Shown: positions 41,665-52,250 of the stretch, piece after piece
Layout of the letters: each line of letters begins with the position of its first letter
How positions within the stretch are numbered: position 1 is the stretch's first letter
Source of the DNA: Comamonas sp. Y33R10-2
Lineage (GTDB): Bacteria; Pseudomonadota; Gammaproteobacteria; Burkholderiales; Burkholderiaceae_C
Direction: 5' to 3'
Assembly (NCBI RefSeq): GCF_019355935.1
Contig: NZ_CP079925.1
Span: 3,100,001 to 3,164,000, forward strand
Length of the DNA stretch: 64,000 nt
Position numbers and translations under genes: made by a program
Notes under the pieces: model-generated
The model's database searches: none
Told to the model about the DNA's origin: nothing
Seen by the model: the letters and a program-made list of their open reading frames with translations, nothing else

Positions 41665-42897
41665 TCAGGGCTGTGAATTGCTGTGTGTGCTGCTGAACCC
41701 GTGCCACAGCTCATCGAGATTTTTGAAAGGCCAGTCAGCCGGGTCTTCGCGCCCGGTGATACTGTTGTTTGCCTCCGGTAGCGCGAGGTCCACAATCCCA
41801 GGGGTGATTCGCCGCTGCTCGCGCAGGCAGTAAAAGCGCCTGACTTGCGGGGTGAGTAATCGGTTATCTGAGACATCGAGCACAATGGCCAGGTGCTCGG
41901 ACTGCAGGCGAACTAAGGAGCCCAGTGGGTAGATGCCGACGGTTTGCACAAATTGTTGAAAGATACTTTTGTCAAACTGCTGGGGCGTCCACTGAGCCAT
42001 GCGCTGCAGTGCGATAGCGGGTTGCCAGCCTTCCTTGTAGGGGCGGTCTGATGTTACGGCGTCATACACATCACATATTGATGCCATGCGCGCCAGCAGG
42101 CTGATTTCGCTTTGCTTCAATCCATCGGGGTAGCCAGAGCCATCAATTTTCTCGTGATGGTGCAGGCAGGCCTCGGCAATGGATTCATCCAGCGGCAGCG
42201 GCTGAAGAATTTCATAGCCCCACTGCGCATGCGATTTCATGATGGCCCATTCCTGCGGATCCAGCGGGCCAGGCTTGTTGAGTACGGTCAGAGGCACCCG
42301 TGTCTTGCCCACATCGTGCAGCAGGCCGGCCAGACCGGCTTGGCGAACCTGATTGTCGTCGTGCCCCATGCGGCGTGCCAGACCAATCATCAGCGCGCCA
42401 ACTGCAATGCTATGCATATAGGAGTAGTTGTCCGCCGTTTTCAAGCGCGCCAAGCTGATCAGAGCATGAGGGTTGCGCTTGATAGAAAGCGTCATCTCAT
42501 CAATGAGCTGCCCTGCTGCTGGCAAATCCGGAGGGCGACCTAGCCGCACATCGTGCAGCATGGTTTTGAGCGTTTCACGCGCTTGGCCAATGATGGCGCG
42601 GGCCTGATGCAGCTCCTTGCTTGTGCTACTGGGTTTGGCTTGCTGCGCCAGTTGCTTGTCTGTCTCCTCGGGTGGTGAATCGACTTCTTCAGCAGCAGTG
42701 ACTTCGGCCGGAATGTCTAAACCCTTACTGGTATCAATCCACACCTGACGGATGGTGGTGGCGCGCAGTCGCTCCAAGTCGTTGGGCTCGTTGAGCAAAA
42801 AGCGGGTGCGCAGGAAGGGGTGCTCCATCCATGAGCCGCAAAACTCATGGACAAACATTCCTGGACACAGGTGCTCAACATCAACGCGCTTCAACAT
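41665..42897 (-). CDS. HD-GYP domain protein with DUF3391 N terminus
   Basis: A 410-residue probable cyclic-di-GMP phosphodiesterase. The first 130 residues fit DUF3391 (VEHLCPGMFVHEFCGSWMEH). The HD-GYP domain spans about residues 145-330 with the HD pair in GLLHDVGKTRVP and the signature HHHEKIDGSGYPDGL, followed by ASICDVYDAVTSDRPYKEGW. All metal-binding residues seem intact, so it is likely active. It is divergent from recG. c-di-GMP control of pili and motility in relatives makes a link to the Tad locus possible, but nothing in the sequence shows it. Confidence 0.9.
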   Translation of the reverse strand: MLKRVDVEHLCPGMFVHEFCGSWMEHPFLRTRFLLNEPNDLERLRATTIRQVWIDTSKGLDIPAEVTAAEEVDSPPEETDKQLAQQAKPSSTSKELHQARAIIGQARETLKTMLHDVRLGRPPDLPAAGQLIDEMTLSIKRNPHALISLARLKTADNYSYMHSIAVGALMIGLARRMGHDDNQVRQAGLAGLLHDVGKTRVPLTVLNKPGPLDPQEWAIMKSHAQWGYEILQPLPLDESIAEACLHHHEKIDGSGYPDGLKQSEISLLARMASICDVYDAVTSDRPYKEGWQPAIALQRMAQWTPQQFDKSIFQQFVQTVGIYPLGSLVRLQSEHLAIVLDVSDNRLLTPQVRRFYCLREQRRITPGIVDLALPEANNSITGREDPADWPFKNLDELWHGFSSTHSNSQP

Positions 42898-43046
42898 GGA
42901 TTATCGGGAAGACAGAAAGTAACAATTTGCGATGGTAGTGATTTTGACAGCTGTTCGTTCGCCAATGCATGCTCGAAAACGTGCAAAATGCTGTATATAA
43001 ATACACTACTTCCCGGTGAGCGAGTAGTGTAGCCAAGGAGTCTGCG

Positions 43047-45245
43047 TTGCCTGTGTCAAAAAAGCCTGTTGCTGAGCCCAAGCCTGCTGCCAAGGCAGTT
43101 TCCGCCAAGCGCGGTGCTGGTCGCGCCACAAAGGCTGCGCCAGACGCTGGCGCGGCACCGAAAAAAACCATCAGCCCGGCGCAGCAAGCCCTCATCAAGC
43201 TGGGGCTGACGCGTGATATTGATCTGGCCTTGCACCTGCCGCTGCGCTACGAGGATGAAACACGCATCACCCCTCTCAAAAATGCGCGTGATGGTGAAAC
43301 CGTACAGATCGAAGCCACCGTCACGCACAGCGAGGTGCAGCTGCGCCCCCGGCGCATGCTTAAAGTGACGGTGGATGACGGCACGGGCACTTGCGTATTG
43401 AGTTTTTTCAGCTTCTACCCATCGCAGCAAAAAACCATGGCTGTCGGTGCGCGCCTGCGTATTCGGGGCGAGGTTAAGGGCGGATTTTGGGGGCGACAAA
43501 TGATGCACCCGGCCTTTCGCGTTGCGGGAGGCGAGTTGCCCACGGCGTTAACGCCGGTCTACCCCGCTACGGCCACGCTGCCCCAAGCCTATCTGCGCCG
43601 TGCCGTTGTCTCGGCCTTGCTGCGGGCTGATTTGTCTGAAACTCTGCCGCCGGGCGAGCAGCCACCCGTGGCACATTTTTATAGCCAAAATGGCCAACAG
43701 TCCTTTTATGACCTGCGTAATGCGCTCACTTTTTTGCATCACCCTACGGCGGATGTTGCGTTGGCCACGCTGGAAGATCACTCTCACCCTGCTTGGCAGC
43801 GCCTCAAAGCTGAGGAGCTGCTGGCCCAGCAGCTATCGCAATACGAAGCCAAACGCGAGCGAGCCCGTCTTCGCGCCCCCGTGCTCAAACCGCTGCAAGG
43901 GATGCCAGACCTGAGTGAGCAATTTTTGGCTCAACTGCCGTTTGGCCTGACTGGCGCGCAGCAGCGCGTGGTGGGGGAGATTCGTGCGGATATAGAAAGC
44001 CACATTCCCATGCACCGCTTGCTGCAGGGCGATGTGGGCTCGGGCAAGACCGTGGTGGCGGCTTTGTCTGCAATGGCCTGTATTGAGGCCGGATGGCAAT
44101 GCGCGCTGATGGCGCCGACTGAAATTTTGGCCGAGCAGCACTTCGGCAAACTAGTCGGCTGGCTGGAGCCAATTTTTGCGCCTTTGGGTAAAAAAGTGGC
44201 GTGGCTGGCAGGCGCGCAAAAGAAAAAAGAGCGTGCAGAGATGCTGGCGCTGGTGGCCAGTGGCGAGGCCGCGCTGGTCGTGGGCACCCATGCCGTCATT
44301 CAAGATCAGGTGCAGTTCAAAAATTTGGCGCTAGCTGTGATTGATGAGCAGCACCGCTTTGGCGTGGCACAGCGCTTGGCACTGCGGCAAAAGCTGGCGG
44401 CCACAGGGCTTGAGCCGCATATGCTGATGATGAGTGCCACGCCCATTCCGCGCACCTTGGCCATGAGCTATTACGCGGATTTGGATGTCTCCACCATCGA
44501 TGAGCTGCCGCCGGGGCGCACGCCCATCGTTACCAAATTGATTGGCGACAGCCGCAAAGATGAGGTGATTGAGCGCATTGGCGCGCAGGTCGCCAGCGGC
44601 CGGCAGGTGTACTGGGTGTGCCCGTTGATTGAAGAAAGCGAGAGCTTGGATCTGTCTAACGCCACGGCAACGCATGAACACCTGAGTGAAATGCTGCCCG
44701 GCGTGATGGTGGGTTTGCTGCATTCGCGCATGCCAACGGCAGAGAAAAAAGCCGTGATGGAGCTGTTTTCTGCCGGCATCATGGGCGTGCTGGTCTCCAC
44801 CACCGTCATTGAAGTGGGGGTGGACGTGCCCAATGCCAGCTTGATGGTGATTGAGCACTCTGAGCGCTTTGGCCTTTCGCAGCTGCACCAGTTGCGCGGG
44901 CGTGTGGGGCGGGGTGCCGCCGCATCAGCTTGCGTGCTGCTGTATTCGGTCAACGATAACGGGCGGCTGTCTGATACCGGCAAAGAGCGATTGCGCGCCA
45001 TGGCCGAGACCAACGACGGCTTCGAGATCGCCCGGCGTGACCTTGAAATTCGTGGCCCCGGCGAGTTTTTGGGCGCCAGACAATCCGGCGCGGCCATGCT
45101 GCGTTTTGCGGACTTGGAGCAGGATCTGTTGCTGCTCGATTGGGCGCGAGAGTTAGCTCCACGCATGCTTGAGCAAAACCCACAATTGGCCGCGCGCCAT
45201 GTCAGCCGCTGGCTGGGGGGTAAAGCCGAGTACCTCAAAGCCTAA
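43047..45245 (+). CDS. recG: ATP-dependent DNA helicase RecG
   Basis: A 732-residue branch-migrating helicase acting at stalled forks. The wedge domain (about residues 80-180) is followed by the helicase core: Walker A LLQGDVGSGKTVVAA, motif Ia APTEILAEQH, motif II IDEQHRFGVAQR, motif III MSATPIPRTLA, and VISTTVIEVG-like motif V (VSTTVIEVGVDVPNA), QLRGRVGRG being motif VI. The start is TTG at 43047 with AAGGAG 7 bases upstream. The first 45 residues are a Lys/Ala-rich tail absent from E. coli RecG. oxyR follows 142 bp later. Confidence 0.95.
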   Translation: MPVSKKPVAEPKPAAKAVSAKRGAGRATKAAPDAGAAPKKTISPAQQALIKLGLTRDIDLALHLPLRYEDETRITPLKNARDGETVQIEATVTHSEVQLRPRRMLKVTVDDGTGTCVLSFFSFYPSQQKTMAVGARLRIRGEVKGGFWGRQMMHPAFRVAGGELPTALTPVYPATATLPQAYLRRAVVSALLRADLSETLPPGEQPPVAHFYSQNGQQSFYDLRNALTFLHHPTADVALATLEDHSHPAWQRLKAEELLAQQLSQYEAKRERARLRAPVLKPLQGMPDLSEQFLAQLPFGLTGAQQRVVGEIRADIESHIPMHRLLQGDVGSGKTVVAALSAMACIEAGWQCALMAPTEILAEQHFGKLVGWLEPIFAPLGKKVAWLAGAQKKKERAEMLALVASGEAALVVGTHAVIQDQVQFKNLALAVIDEQHRFGVAQRLALRQKLAATGLEPHMLMMSATPIPRTLAMSYYADLDVSTIDELPPGRTPIVTKLIGDSRKDEVIERIGAQVASGRQVYWVCPLIEESESLDLSNATATHEHLSEMLPGVMVGLLHSRMPTAEKKAVMELFSAGIMGVLVSTTVIEVGVDVPNASLMVIEHSERFGLSQLHQLRGRVGRGAAASACVLLYSVNDNGRLSDTGKERLRAMAETNDGFEIARRDLEIRGPGEFLGARQSGAAMLRFADLEQDLLLLDWARELAPRMLEQNPQLAARHVSRWLGGKAEYLKA

Positions 45246-45387
45246 AATGCTGAAAAAATGGGCATATCATCAAATGGTTACATTTAACTCAGGCAGTTTG
45301 TAATCGTTTGCTAATCTGAACTGTGTTTGAATGCGAGCAAAGAGATGAGTCAATACTTTTTTTGACAATCTCCATCACCAACTCTTT

Positions 45388-46356
45388 ATGACTCTTACCG
45401 AATTGAAGTACATCGTCGCCGTAGCGCGGGAAAAGCATTTTGGCCGTGCTGCCGAAGCTTGCTATGTGTCCCAGCCTACGCTGTCCGTGGCCATCAAGAA
45501 GCTGGAGGAAGAGCTGGATGTCAAGATTTTCGAGCGAAGTGCTGGTGAAGTGTCGGTAACCTCGCTGGGTGAAGAAATCGTGCGCCAAGCGCAAAGCGTG
45601 TTGGAGCAAGCCAGCGAGATCAAGGAAATTGCCAAGCGCGGCAAAGACCCGCTGTCTGGCGTGCTGACGCTGGGAGTGATCTATACAGTAGGTCCTTACC
45701 TGCTGCCGGACTTGGTGCGCAACTCCATCAACATGACGCCGCAGATGCCGCTGATGCTGCAGGAGAACTTCACGACCAAGCTGCTGGAGATGCTGCGCAC
45801 CGGTGAGATTGACTGCGCCATCATGGCCGAGCCTTTTCCGGATACCGGACTGGCGCTGGCGCCTTTGTATGACGAGCCCTTCATGGCCGCCGTACCTAGC
45901 TCTCACCCGCTGGCGCAAAAGAAAAGCGTCTCCACGACAGAGCTCAAGAACGAAACCATGCTGCTGCTGGGCGCAGGCCACTGCTTTCGCGACCATGTGC
46001 TCGAGGTTTGCCCCGAGTTTGCGCGCTACGCCAGCAACTCCGAAGGCATTCGCCGCACGTTTGAAGGCTCGTCGCTTGAGACCATCAAATACATGGTGGC
46101 TGCAGGCATGGGCGTAACGCTGGTGCCGCGCATGTCCGTGCCCGAAGAAGCTCTTGCCCCCACTGAGCGCCGTCGCCGTGTGGATGAGCCGCATATCCGT
46201 TACCTGCCCATTCACGAAGATGATGGCATTGCGCCGCCGACTCGCCGTGTGGTGCTGGCTTGGCGCCGCAGCTTTACGCGTTACGAAGCGATTGCCGCGC
46301 TGCGCAATGCCGTGTATGCCAGCCCGCTCACAGGTGTGAAGCGTTTGTCTGAATAA
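45388..46356 (+). CDS. oxyR: Hydrogen-peroxide sensor OxyR (LysR family)
   Basis: A 322-residue LysR-type regulator. The N-terminal helix-turn-helix is LTELKYIVAVAREKHFGRAA to SQPTLSVAIKKLEEEL. The effector domain carries the redox pair in GAGHCFRDHVLEVCPEF: Cys199 and Cys208, the same numbers as in E. coli OxyR, so disulphide sensing of peroxide is expected. It lies between recG and ubiA, an order common in betaproteobacteria. An intrinsic terminator follows at 46386. No katG or ahpC gene is in the window. Confidence 0.94.
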   Translation: MTLTELKYIVAVAREKHFGRAAEACYVSQPTLSVAIKKLEEELDVKIFERSAGEVSVTSLGEEIVRQAQSVLEQASEIKEIAKRGKDPLSGVLTLGVIYTVGPYLLPDLVRNSINMTPQMPLMLQENFTTKLLEMLRTGEIDCAIMAEPFPDTGLALAPLYDEPFMAAVPSSHPLAQKKSVSTTELKNETMLLLGAGHCFRDHVLEVCPEFARYASNSEGIRRTFEGSSLETIKYMVAAGMGVTLVPRMSVPEEALAPTERRRRVDEPHIRYLPIHEDDGIAPPTRRVVLAWRRSFTRYEAIAALRNAVYASPLTGVKRLSE

Positions 46357-46385
46357 ATCGATTCGCTGCGACAGACTCTGTCTTG

Positions 46386-46409
46386 AAGGCCGCTTGATGC
46401 GGCCTTTTT
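46386..46409 (+). terminator. Intrinsic terminator after oxyR
   Basis: Stem aaggccgc (46386-46393) with gcggcctt (46399-46406), a 5-nt loop and a run of five T residues. Confidence 0.88.
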
Positions 46410-46453
46410 CATGCGCGGCACAATAAGCAAAGCCTACCTTTAAGATTTTCGCA

Positions 46454-47356
46454 ATGACAGTCTCCGCACCCACCCCCAGCCCCGCATCTTCCTCAGCGCA
46501 GCGCAGCCGCCTGTCGCTGTATCTGGACTTGATTCGCTTTAACCGCCCTGCTGGCTGGCTGGTGCTGGTTTGGCCCACGCTGGTGGCCTTGTGGGTGGCG
46601 TCCAACGGCTTTCCGGGCTGGCATCTGCTCATCGTCTTTGTGCTGGGCACGGTGCTGATGCGCAGCGCGGGCTGCACCATCAATGACATTGCCGATCGTG
46701 ACTTTGACAAGCATGTCAAGCGCACCACACAGCGCCCCATTACCAGCGGGCAGGTTTCGGTCAAAGAGGCGGCCATGGTCGGCCTGGTGCTCACGCTGAT
46801 CTCGTTTGGTTTGGTGTTGTCCACGCGTTGGCAGGCCGTGGCGTGGTCGGTTCCTGCCGTTTTGTTCACCATCCTCTACCCCTTCACCAAGCGCTTTTTT
46901 GCCATGCCGCAGGCCTTCTTGGGCATTGCGTTCAACTTTGGCATCGTGATTGCCTTTGCCGCGGTGACGGGGGAAGTGAACGCCACCGCCTGGACGCTGT
47001 GGCTGGCCAATATGTTTCTGGTGCTGGCCTATGACACCGAGTACGCCATGGTCGATCGCGACGATGACCTCAAGATCGGCATGAAAACCTCGGCCATCAC
47101 GCTGGGCCGCTTTGATGTGCTGGGCGTGATGGGATTTTTTGTACTGTGCTGGGGCTTGATTGCGTGGGTGCTAGCGCCTTACCAGCTGGGCTGGCCCTTC
47201 TGGCTAGGCATGGGCGTTGCGGCGGCGCAGATTGTTTGGCACTACACGCTGATTCGCCATCGCACGCGTGAAGGCTGCTTTGTGGCCTTCAGCAAGAGCC
47301 ACTGGATTGGCGCTTCAATTTTCGCGGGCGTGGCTTTGGGCTTTGCTCTGAAGTAG
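46454..47356 (+). CDS. ubiA: 4-hydroxybenzoate polyprenyltransferase
   Basis: A 300-residue membrane prenyltransferase that joins the isoprenoid tail to 4-hydroxybenzoate in ubiquinone synthesis. The first Asp-rich motif [19 protein letters not shown] and the second [20 protein letters not shown] bind the diphosphate through magnesium; about eight to nine helices are present. It is preceded by the oxyR terminator, so it has its own promoter. It ends at a dispersed repeat and a bidirectional terminator shared with proC. Confidence 0.95.
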   Translation: MTVSAPTPSPASSSAQRSRLSLYLDLIRFNRPAGWLVLVWPTLVALWVASNGFPGWHLLIVFVLGTVLMRSAGCTINDIADRDFDKHVKRTTQRPITSGQVSVKEAAMVGLVLTLISFGLVLSTRWQAVAWSVPAVLFTILYPFTKRFFAMPQAFLGIAFNFGIVIAFAAVTGEVNATAWTLWLANMFLVLAYDTEYAMVDRDDDLKIGMKTSAITLGRFDVLGVMGFFVLCWGLIAWVLAPYQLGWPFWLGMGVAAAQIVWHYTLIRHRTREGCFVAFSKSHWIGASIFAGVALGFALK

Positions 47357-47360
47357 TCCT

Positions 47361-47412
47361 ATTTTGATAGCTACTAGTCAATTATTCATAAGGACTAGAA
47401 GGCTAAAAGACT
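47361..47412. repeat. Dispersed ATAGCT repeat between ubiA and proC
   Basis: Reads attttgATAGCTACTAGTC, then attattcataaggactagaagg. It matches the copy at 31990-32040 in both blocks and spacing. Here it is purely intergenic. Confidence 0.6.
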
Positions 47413-47413
47413 T

Positions 47414-47439
47414 AAAAAAACCGGCCTAGGCCGGTTTTT

Positions 47440-47441
<2 letters not shown>
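47414..47441. terminator. Bidirectional terminator for ubiA and proC
   Basis: A perfect palindrome, ccggcctaggccgg, flanked by seven A residues on the left and seven T residues on the right. It serves both converging genes and includes the first bases of the proC stop. Confidence 0.92.
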
Positions 47442-48279
<838 letters not shown>

Positions 48280-48309
48280 GGTGATTCGATTCGGTCTGCA
48301 GGCAAGCAA

Positions 48310-48817
48310 GTGTGGAGCAATTGTTGAGCAAAGAAGCAGCCTGATTTCAGGTGCAGACCGGCACTATAAACCTGAGCCGCAACTGCCAAGCTCTTGGCGC
48401 AGGGCAATGAACTGCCTCACCTCGTCCGGATTGAAGTGTCTGACGCTGATCCGTAGCGCCACTTGGCTGCATGCCAGATCAGCCATCACTAACGAGGTAG
48501 TGCAGTCCGCTGCTTGCGCCGTAGTCAAACGATTACAGATCGTCGGAAAACAGCTTGTCGTGTTGTCAGTAACTTTCACCAGACAAGGGCCAAGGCTTGC
48601 CCTCAGGACCACGGCAAATAAGGCGTTTTGTATCGGGATTCGTCGTGCAGGCAGGCAAAGAGGCGCATAGCGTCAGCAGCCTTGTTTGCCAAACATGTCG
48701 TGGATTGTTGACATTTGTATCTTGTGCTTTGCACAAGCCCTTTCTTAAGATGCCTACGTCTCGTTCTGCGCTGCGTGGGGTGGCATGGACGGCATTCATC
48801 AAAATCAGGGGGCAATC
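48310..48817. other. Gap between proC and aqpZ; weak small ORFs only
   Basis: About 500 bases with no gene I can support. On the minus strand a frame at 48364-48612 (82 residues, Cys-rich) and an overlapping one ending at 48566, with a lipoprotein-like LCASLPACTTNPDTKR segment, are open. Neither has a convincing start or ribosome site. A TTGACA and a palindrome near 48708-48737 belong to the aqpZ upstream region. Confidence 0.4.
48708..48737 (+). promoter_or_regulatory. Possible -35 and operator-like palindrome upstream of aqpZ
   Basis: TTGACA at 48708-48713 is followed by a perfect inverted repeat, CTTGTGC-TTT-GCACAAG (48721-48737), lying where the spacer and -10 would be. A repressor bound there would block the promoter. 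A convincing -10 hexamer was not seen. Confidence 0.4.
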
Positions 48818-49516
48818 ATGGCATCCAATGTCAAAAAATGGTCGGCAGAGTTTCTGGGTACTTTTTGGCTCACCTTCGGCGGTTGCGGCAGCGCAGTGCT
48901 GGCGGCAGCTTTTCCCGGCGTGGGCATTGGCCTGCTGGGCGTTTCCTTCGCTTTCGGCTTGACGGTGTTGACGGGTGCTTATGCGTTCGGCCCCATTTCT
49001 GGTGGTCACTTCAACCCCGCCGTTTCGGTGGGGCTGGCCGTGGCCGGTCGTTTTAAGGTCGCTGAGTTACCTGGCTACATCATTGCTCAGGTGCTGGGTG
49101 CGATTGCTGCCGCAGCGACTCTGTACTTCATTGCCACTGGCAAGGCCGGTGCTAATGTGACGGATTTGGCTTCGAACGGCTTTGGTGAGCATTCGCCCGG
49201 CAAGTTCAGCATGGGTGCAGCTCTGGTGACGGAAGTGGTGTTGACGGCAGTCTTTTTGCTGGTCATTTTGGGCTCCACCACTAAGAAGGCCGCTGTGGGC
49301 TTTGCGGGCATGAGCATCGGCCTGTGCTTGACGCTGATTCACCTGATCTCCATCCCCGTAACCAACACCTCGGTCAACCCGGCTCGTAGCACGGGCCCTG
49401 CTTTGTTTGGCCCCGCTATCGCGATGGATCAACTGTGGTTGTTCTGGGTGGCCCCTATTGTCGGAGCCATCATCGGCGCGCTGATCCACAAGGCGCTACT
49501 GGGCGATGATGACTAA
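48818..49516 (+). CDS. aqpZ: Aquaporin Z-type water channel
   Basis: A 232-residue six-helix channel. Both pore motifs are present: [12 protein letters not shown] and [14 protein letters not shown]. The residue after the second NPAR is Ser where glycerol facilitators have Asp, which argues for water rather than glycerol selectivity. I chose the ATG at 48818 after GGGGG. A terminator follows at 49548. Although the glycerol genes lie 1.3 kb away, this protein should not be taken as GlpF. Confidence 0.92.
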   Translation: MASNVKKWSAEFLGTFWLTFGGCGSAVLAAAFPGVGIGLLGVSFAFGLTVLTGAYAFGPISGGHFNPAVSVGLAVAGRFKVAELPGYIIAQVLGAIAAAATLYFIATGKAGANVTDLASNGFGEHSPGKFSMGAALVTEVVLTAVFLLVILGSTTKKAAVGFAGMSIGLCLTLIHLISIPVTNTSVNPARSTGPALFGPAIAMDQLWLFWVAPIVGAIIGALIHKALLGDDD

Positions 49517-49547
49517 TCAGCGCTAAGTACTGCAAGTGCTTGAATGC

Positions 49548-49575
49548 AAAAGAGATGCCTAGGCATCTCTTTTTT
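49548..49575 (+). terminator. Intrinsic terminator after aqpZ
   Basis: A 20-bp palindrome, agagatgcctaggcatctct (49551-49570), flanked by A and T runs. It can also end the minus-strand Bug gene, which stops at 49599. Confidence 0.9.
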
Positions 49576-49598
49576 ATGGTGCTTGACGCAACGTTAAC

Positions 49599-50570
49599 TC
49601 AGTCAATGCTGATGCCGGATTTTTTCACCACCTGTGCATAACGGTTGACGTCATTGCGAATGATTTGCTCGAATTGCGCGGCACTTCCCCCGGCGACTGT
49701 CAGATAGCTTTTGCTCAAGCCTTGCTGCACTTCTGGCAGGGCAAGAACTTCATTCAATGCTTTGTTGAGGCGATCAAGAATGGCCTGTGGTGTTTTGGCT
49801 GGGGCTAGTACGCCGTACCAGACTTCCATGTCAAAGCCCGCGACGCCTTGTGCTGCACCAGTCGGAATACTGGATGCATAGCTGACTCGTTCGGGCGCCG
49901 CAACAGCCAGTGGTTTCAGGCGCTTGCTTTGCAGATGTCCTTGGATGTTGGAGTAAGAAATGAATAGCAAATCAACTTGCCCGCCCAAGACATTTGGCAC
50001 CGAATCAGCGCAGCCTTTGAACGGGATATGGTTGATGTGGGCGCCTGTTGTCTGCTTGAAGTACTCGGCAGATAGATGCAGTGCCGAGCCCGTGTCACAA
50101 GCCGCAAAGCTGATGGTGCCGGGCTGTTTTTTTGCGAGGCTGACAACTTCTTGCAGGGTTGAGGCCGGGAAATCTGCGCGAGCAGCGACAAAGACGGGCG
50201 CTTTTGCAATCTGAATAACGGGCGCAAAGCTCGCGAATGTGTCAAACGGCAGGTTACGCATCAGGCTATGGTTGATCGTAAAGCTGTTGGGTACAAAGGC
50301 GAGGGTGTAGCCATCGGGTGTCGAACTCGCCAATTGGCGCAGGCCGATATTTCCTCCGGCACCAGGCTTGTTCTCCACAATAACAGCCTGACCCAGGCGA
50401 CTTTTGAGCTGATTGGCAACGAGGCGGGCAGCCGTATCCACACCGCCCCCGGCAGTCACGGGAACAATGAACTTGATCTGCTTATCGGGGAAGGCTGGCG
50501 CAGGGTCTTGGGCGTACGCGGGGAGGCTGGCGGTCAATAAAGCCGCCACCATGGAAAACACTGCTTGCAT
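49599..50570 (-). CDS. Bug-family (TctC-like) periplasmic solute receptor
   Basis: 323 residues from the ATG at 50570 with GAGAG upstream; the longer frame has no signal peptide at its start. Signal peptide MQAVFSMVAALLTASLPAYA is followed by the Bug fold: PDKQIKFIVPVTAGGGVDTA, VIVENKPGAGGNIGLRQL, TPDGYTLAF and VNVLGGQVDLLF-like segment (VPNVLGGQVDLLFISY). No TctA/TctB membrane genes are adjacent, as for most of the many orphan Bug genes in Comamonadaceae and Bordetella. The ligand is unknown, probably a carboxylate. It is downstream of glpK on the same strand by 183 bp. Confidence 0.9.
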   Translation of the reverse strand: MQAVFSMVAALLTASLPAYAQDPAPAFPDKQIKFIVPVTAGGGVDTAARLVANQLKSRLGQAVIVENKPGAGGNIGLRQLASSTPDGYTLAFVPNSFTINHSLMRNLPFDTFASFAPVIQIAKAPVFVAARADFPASTLQEVVSLAKKQPGTISFAACDTGSALHLSAEYFKQTTGAHINHIPFKGCADSVPNVLGGQVDLLFISYSNIQGHLQSKRLKPLAVAAPERVSYASSIPTGAAQGVAGFDMEVWYGVLAPAKTPQAILDRLNKALNEVLALPEVQQGLSKSYLTVAGGSAAQFEQIIRNDVNRYAQVVKKSGISID

Positions 50571-50753
50571 CAATCGCTCTCTTTTTTCTCGATACGAAAT
50601 GCTAAAAAGAGCGAGGTACAGAGCCGCTGCTTGTTTTCCCTGTGTTGGTGGCGTTTCCTTGAAACGTTGATATGCAAAAAACGGATGCAAGCCTGAGCGC
50701 GAGAAGGCTCAGGCAGGTTTCGTTTCTTGGATGAGTAGGATTGCTCTAGGCCT

Positions 50754-52250
50754 TCATAGCGCCGTAGTTTGGCGCACCGCCTGCTCCCAGCGCTGCATCA
50801 AGGTGTTGGCGCGGTCTTTGCTCAGCGTGGGCATGAAGCGGCGATCTGCCCTCCATAGCGAAGACAGCTCTTCGGTGCTTTGATAGACGCCGCTAGACAG
50901 CCCCGCCAGATAGGCGGCGCCCAAGGCCGTGGTCTCCACGCAGGCGGGGCGTACCACGGGAATGCCCAGCAGGTCAGCTTGGAACTGCATCAGCAAATTG
51001 TTCACGCTGGCGCCGCCATCCACACGTAGTTCGCTCACGGCGCGGCCGCCGTTGGCTACGGCGTCGCGGCTCATGGCTTGTAGCAGGGCGGCGCTTTGAT
51101 AGGCGATGGATTCCAGCGCGGCGCGGGCAATGTGGGCTACGGTAGTGCCGCGTGTCAGGCCGGTAATAGTGCCGCGTGCGTCGGGTTGCCAATATGGGGC
51201 GCCTAGCCCGGTGAAGGCAGGCACCATCATCACACCGCCGCTGTCGGGCACGCTTTCGGCCAGTTGCTGCACTTGGCCGCTGTGCTCAATGGCTTGCAGG
51301 CCATCGCGCAGCCACTGCACTACGGCACCGCCGACGAAGACGCTGCCTTCCAGCGCAAACTGGGGGGTGCTGCTGGTTTGGGCGGCGCTGGTGGTCAGCA
51401 GGCCATTGGCCGAGGTTTGGAAGTTGCCGCCAGTGTGCATGAGCATGAAGCAGCCCGTGCCATAGGTGTTCTTGGCCATGCCAGCGGAAAAGCATGCCTG
51501 GCCGAAGAGGGCAGATTGCTGGTCACCGGCCACGCCGCCGATGTTGATGCTGCCGCCCAGCACATCATCAGCGGTCTGGCCAAAGTCGGCGGCTGATGCA
51601 AGCACCTCGGGCATCAGGCTGGCAGGAATGTCCAGCAGGGCCAGCAAGTCAGCATCCCACTGATTGCTGTGTACGTTGAACAGCATGGTGCGGCTGGCGT
51701 TGCTCACATCCGTCACATGGCGCTTGCCGCCTGTGAGTTGCCAAATCAACCAGCAGTCCACCGTGCCAAAGGCCAGCTCGCCCGCTTGTGCGGCGGCGCG
51801 TGCGCCGGGCACGTTGTCCAGCAGCCATTTGAGTTTGGTGCCCGAGAAGTAGGCATCAATGCGCAGGCCGGTCTTTTGCAAAATGCTATCGCTGTGGCCG
51901 GCTTCGCGTAGTTCTACGCAGGTGGGCTCGGCGCGGCGGTCTTGCCAGACGATGGCGTGGTGAATCGGCGCGCCGGTCTTGCGGTTCCAGACGATGGTGG
52001 TCTCGCGCTGGTTGGTGATGCCTATGCTGCGAATATCGCTGGCTTTTAGACCTGCTTTAGCCAGCGCCTCTTTGGCTGTGGCTTGCTGGCTGCGCCAGAT
52101 TTCGCGTGGATCATGCTCCACCCAACCGGGCTGGGGGTAGATTTGCGGCAGCTCTTGCTGGGCAGAGGCCACGATACGACCTTGCGTATCAAACACGATG
52201 GAGCGCGAGCTAGAGGTGCCTTGATCCAGGGCGAGCAGATAGGTAGTCAT
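50754..52250 (-). CDS. glpK: Glycerol kinase
   Basis: A 498-residue FGGY kinase forming glycerol 3-phosphate. [17 protein letters not shown] is the phosphate-binding N terminus, [28 protein letters not shown] and IVWQDRR are glycerol-site segments, and [12 protein letters not shown] and [20 protein letters not shown] close the ATP site. Length matches E. coli GlpK. It is the last gene of a minus-strand run glpR, GNAT, glpK with 4-bp overlaps, opposite glpD. No glpF is present. Confidence 0.96.
   Translation of the reverse strand: MTTYLLALDQGTSSSRSIVFDTQGRIVASAQQELPQIYPQPGWVEHDPREIWRSQQATAKEALAKAGLKASDIRSIGITNQRETTIVWNRKTGAPIHHAIVWQDRRAEPTCVELREAGHSDSILQKTGLRIDAYFSGTKLKWLLDNVPGARAAAQAGELAFGTVDCWLIWQLTGGKRHVTDVSNASRTMLFNVHSNQWDADLLALLDIPASLMPEVLASAADFGQTADDVLGGSINIGGVAGDQQSALFGQACFSAGMAKNTYGTGCFMLMHTGGNFQTSANGLLTTSAAQTSSTPQFALEGSVFVGGAVVQWLRDGLQAIEHSGQVQQLAESVPDSGGVMMVPAFTGLGAPYWQPDARGTITGLTRGTTVAHIARAALESIAYQSAALLQAMSRDAVANGGRAVSELRVDGGASVNNLLMQFQADLLGIPVVRPACVETTALGAAYLAGLSSGVYQSTEELSSLWRADRRFMPTLSKDRANTLMQRWEQAVRQTTAL

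Noticed and set aside
45289..46872. A 527-codon open frame on the minus strand across oxyR and ubiA
   Set aside because: It lies opposite two certain genes, is His/Arg/Gln-rich without domains, and is a GC-codon shadow.
48818..49516. aqpZ as the missing glycerol facilitator GlpF
   Set aside because: The second pore motif is NPARS, with Ser and not the Asp of glycerol facilitators.
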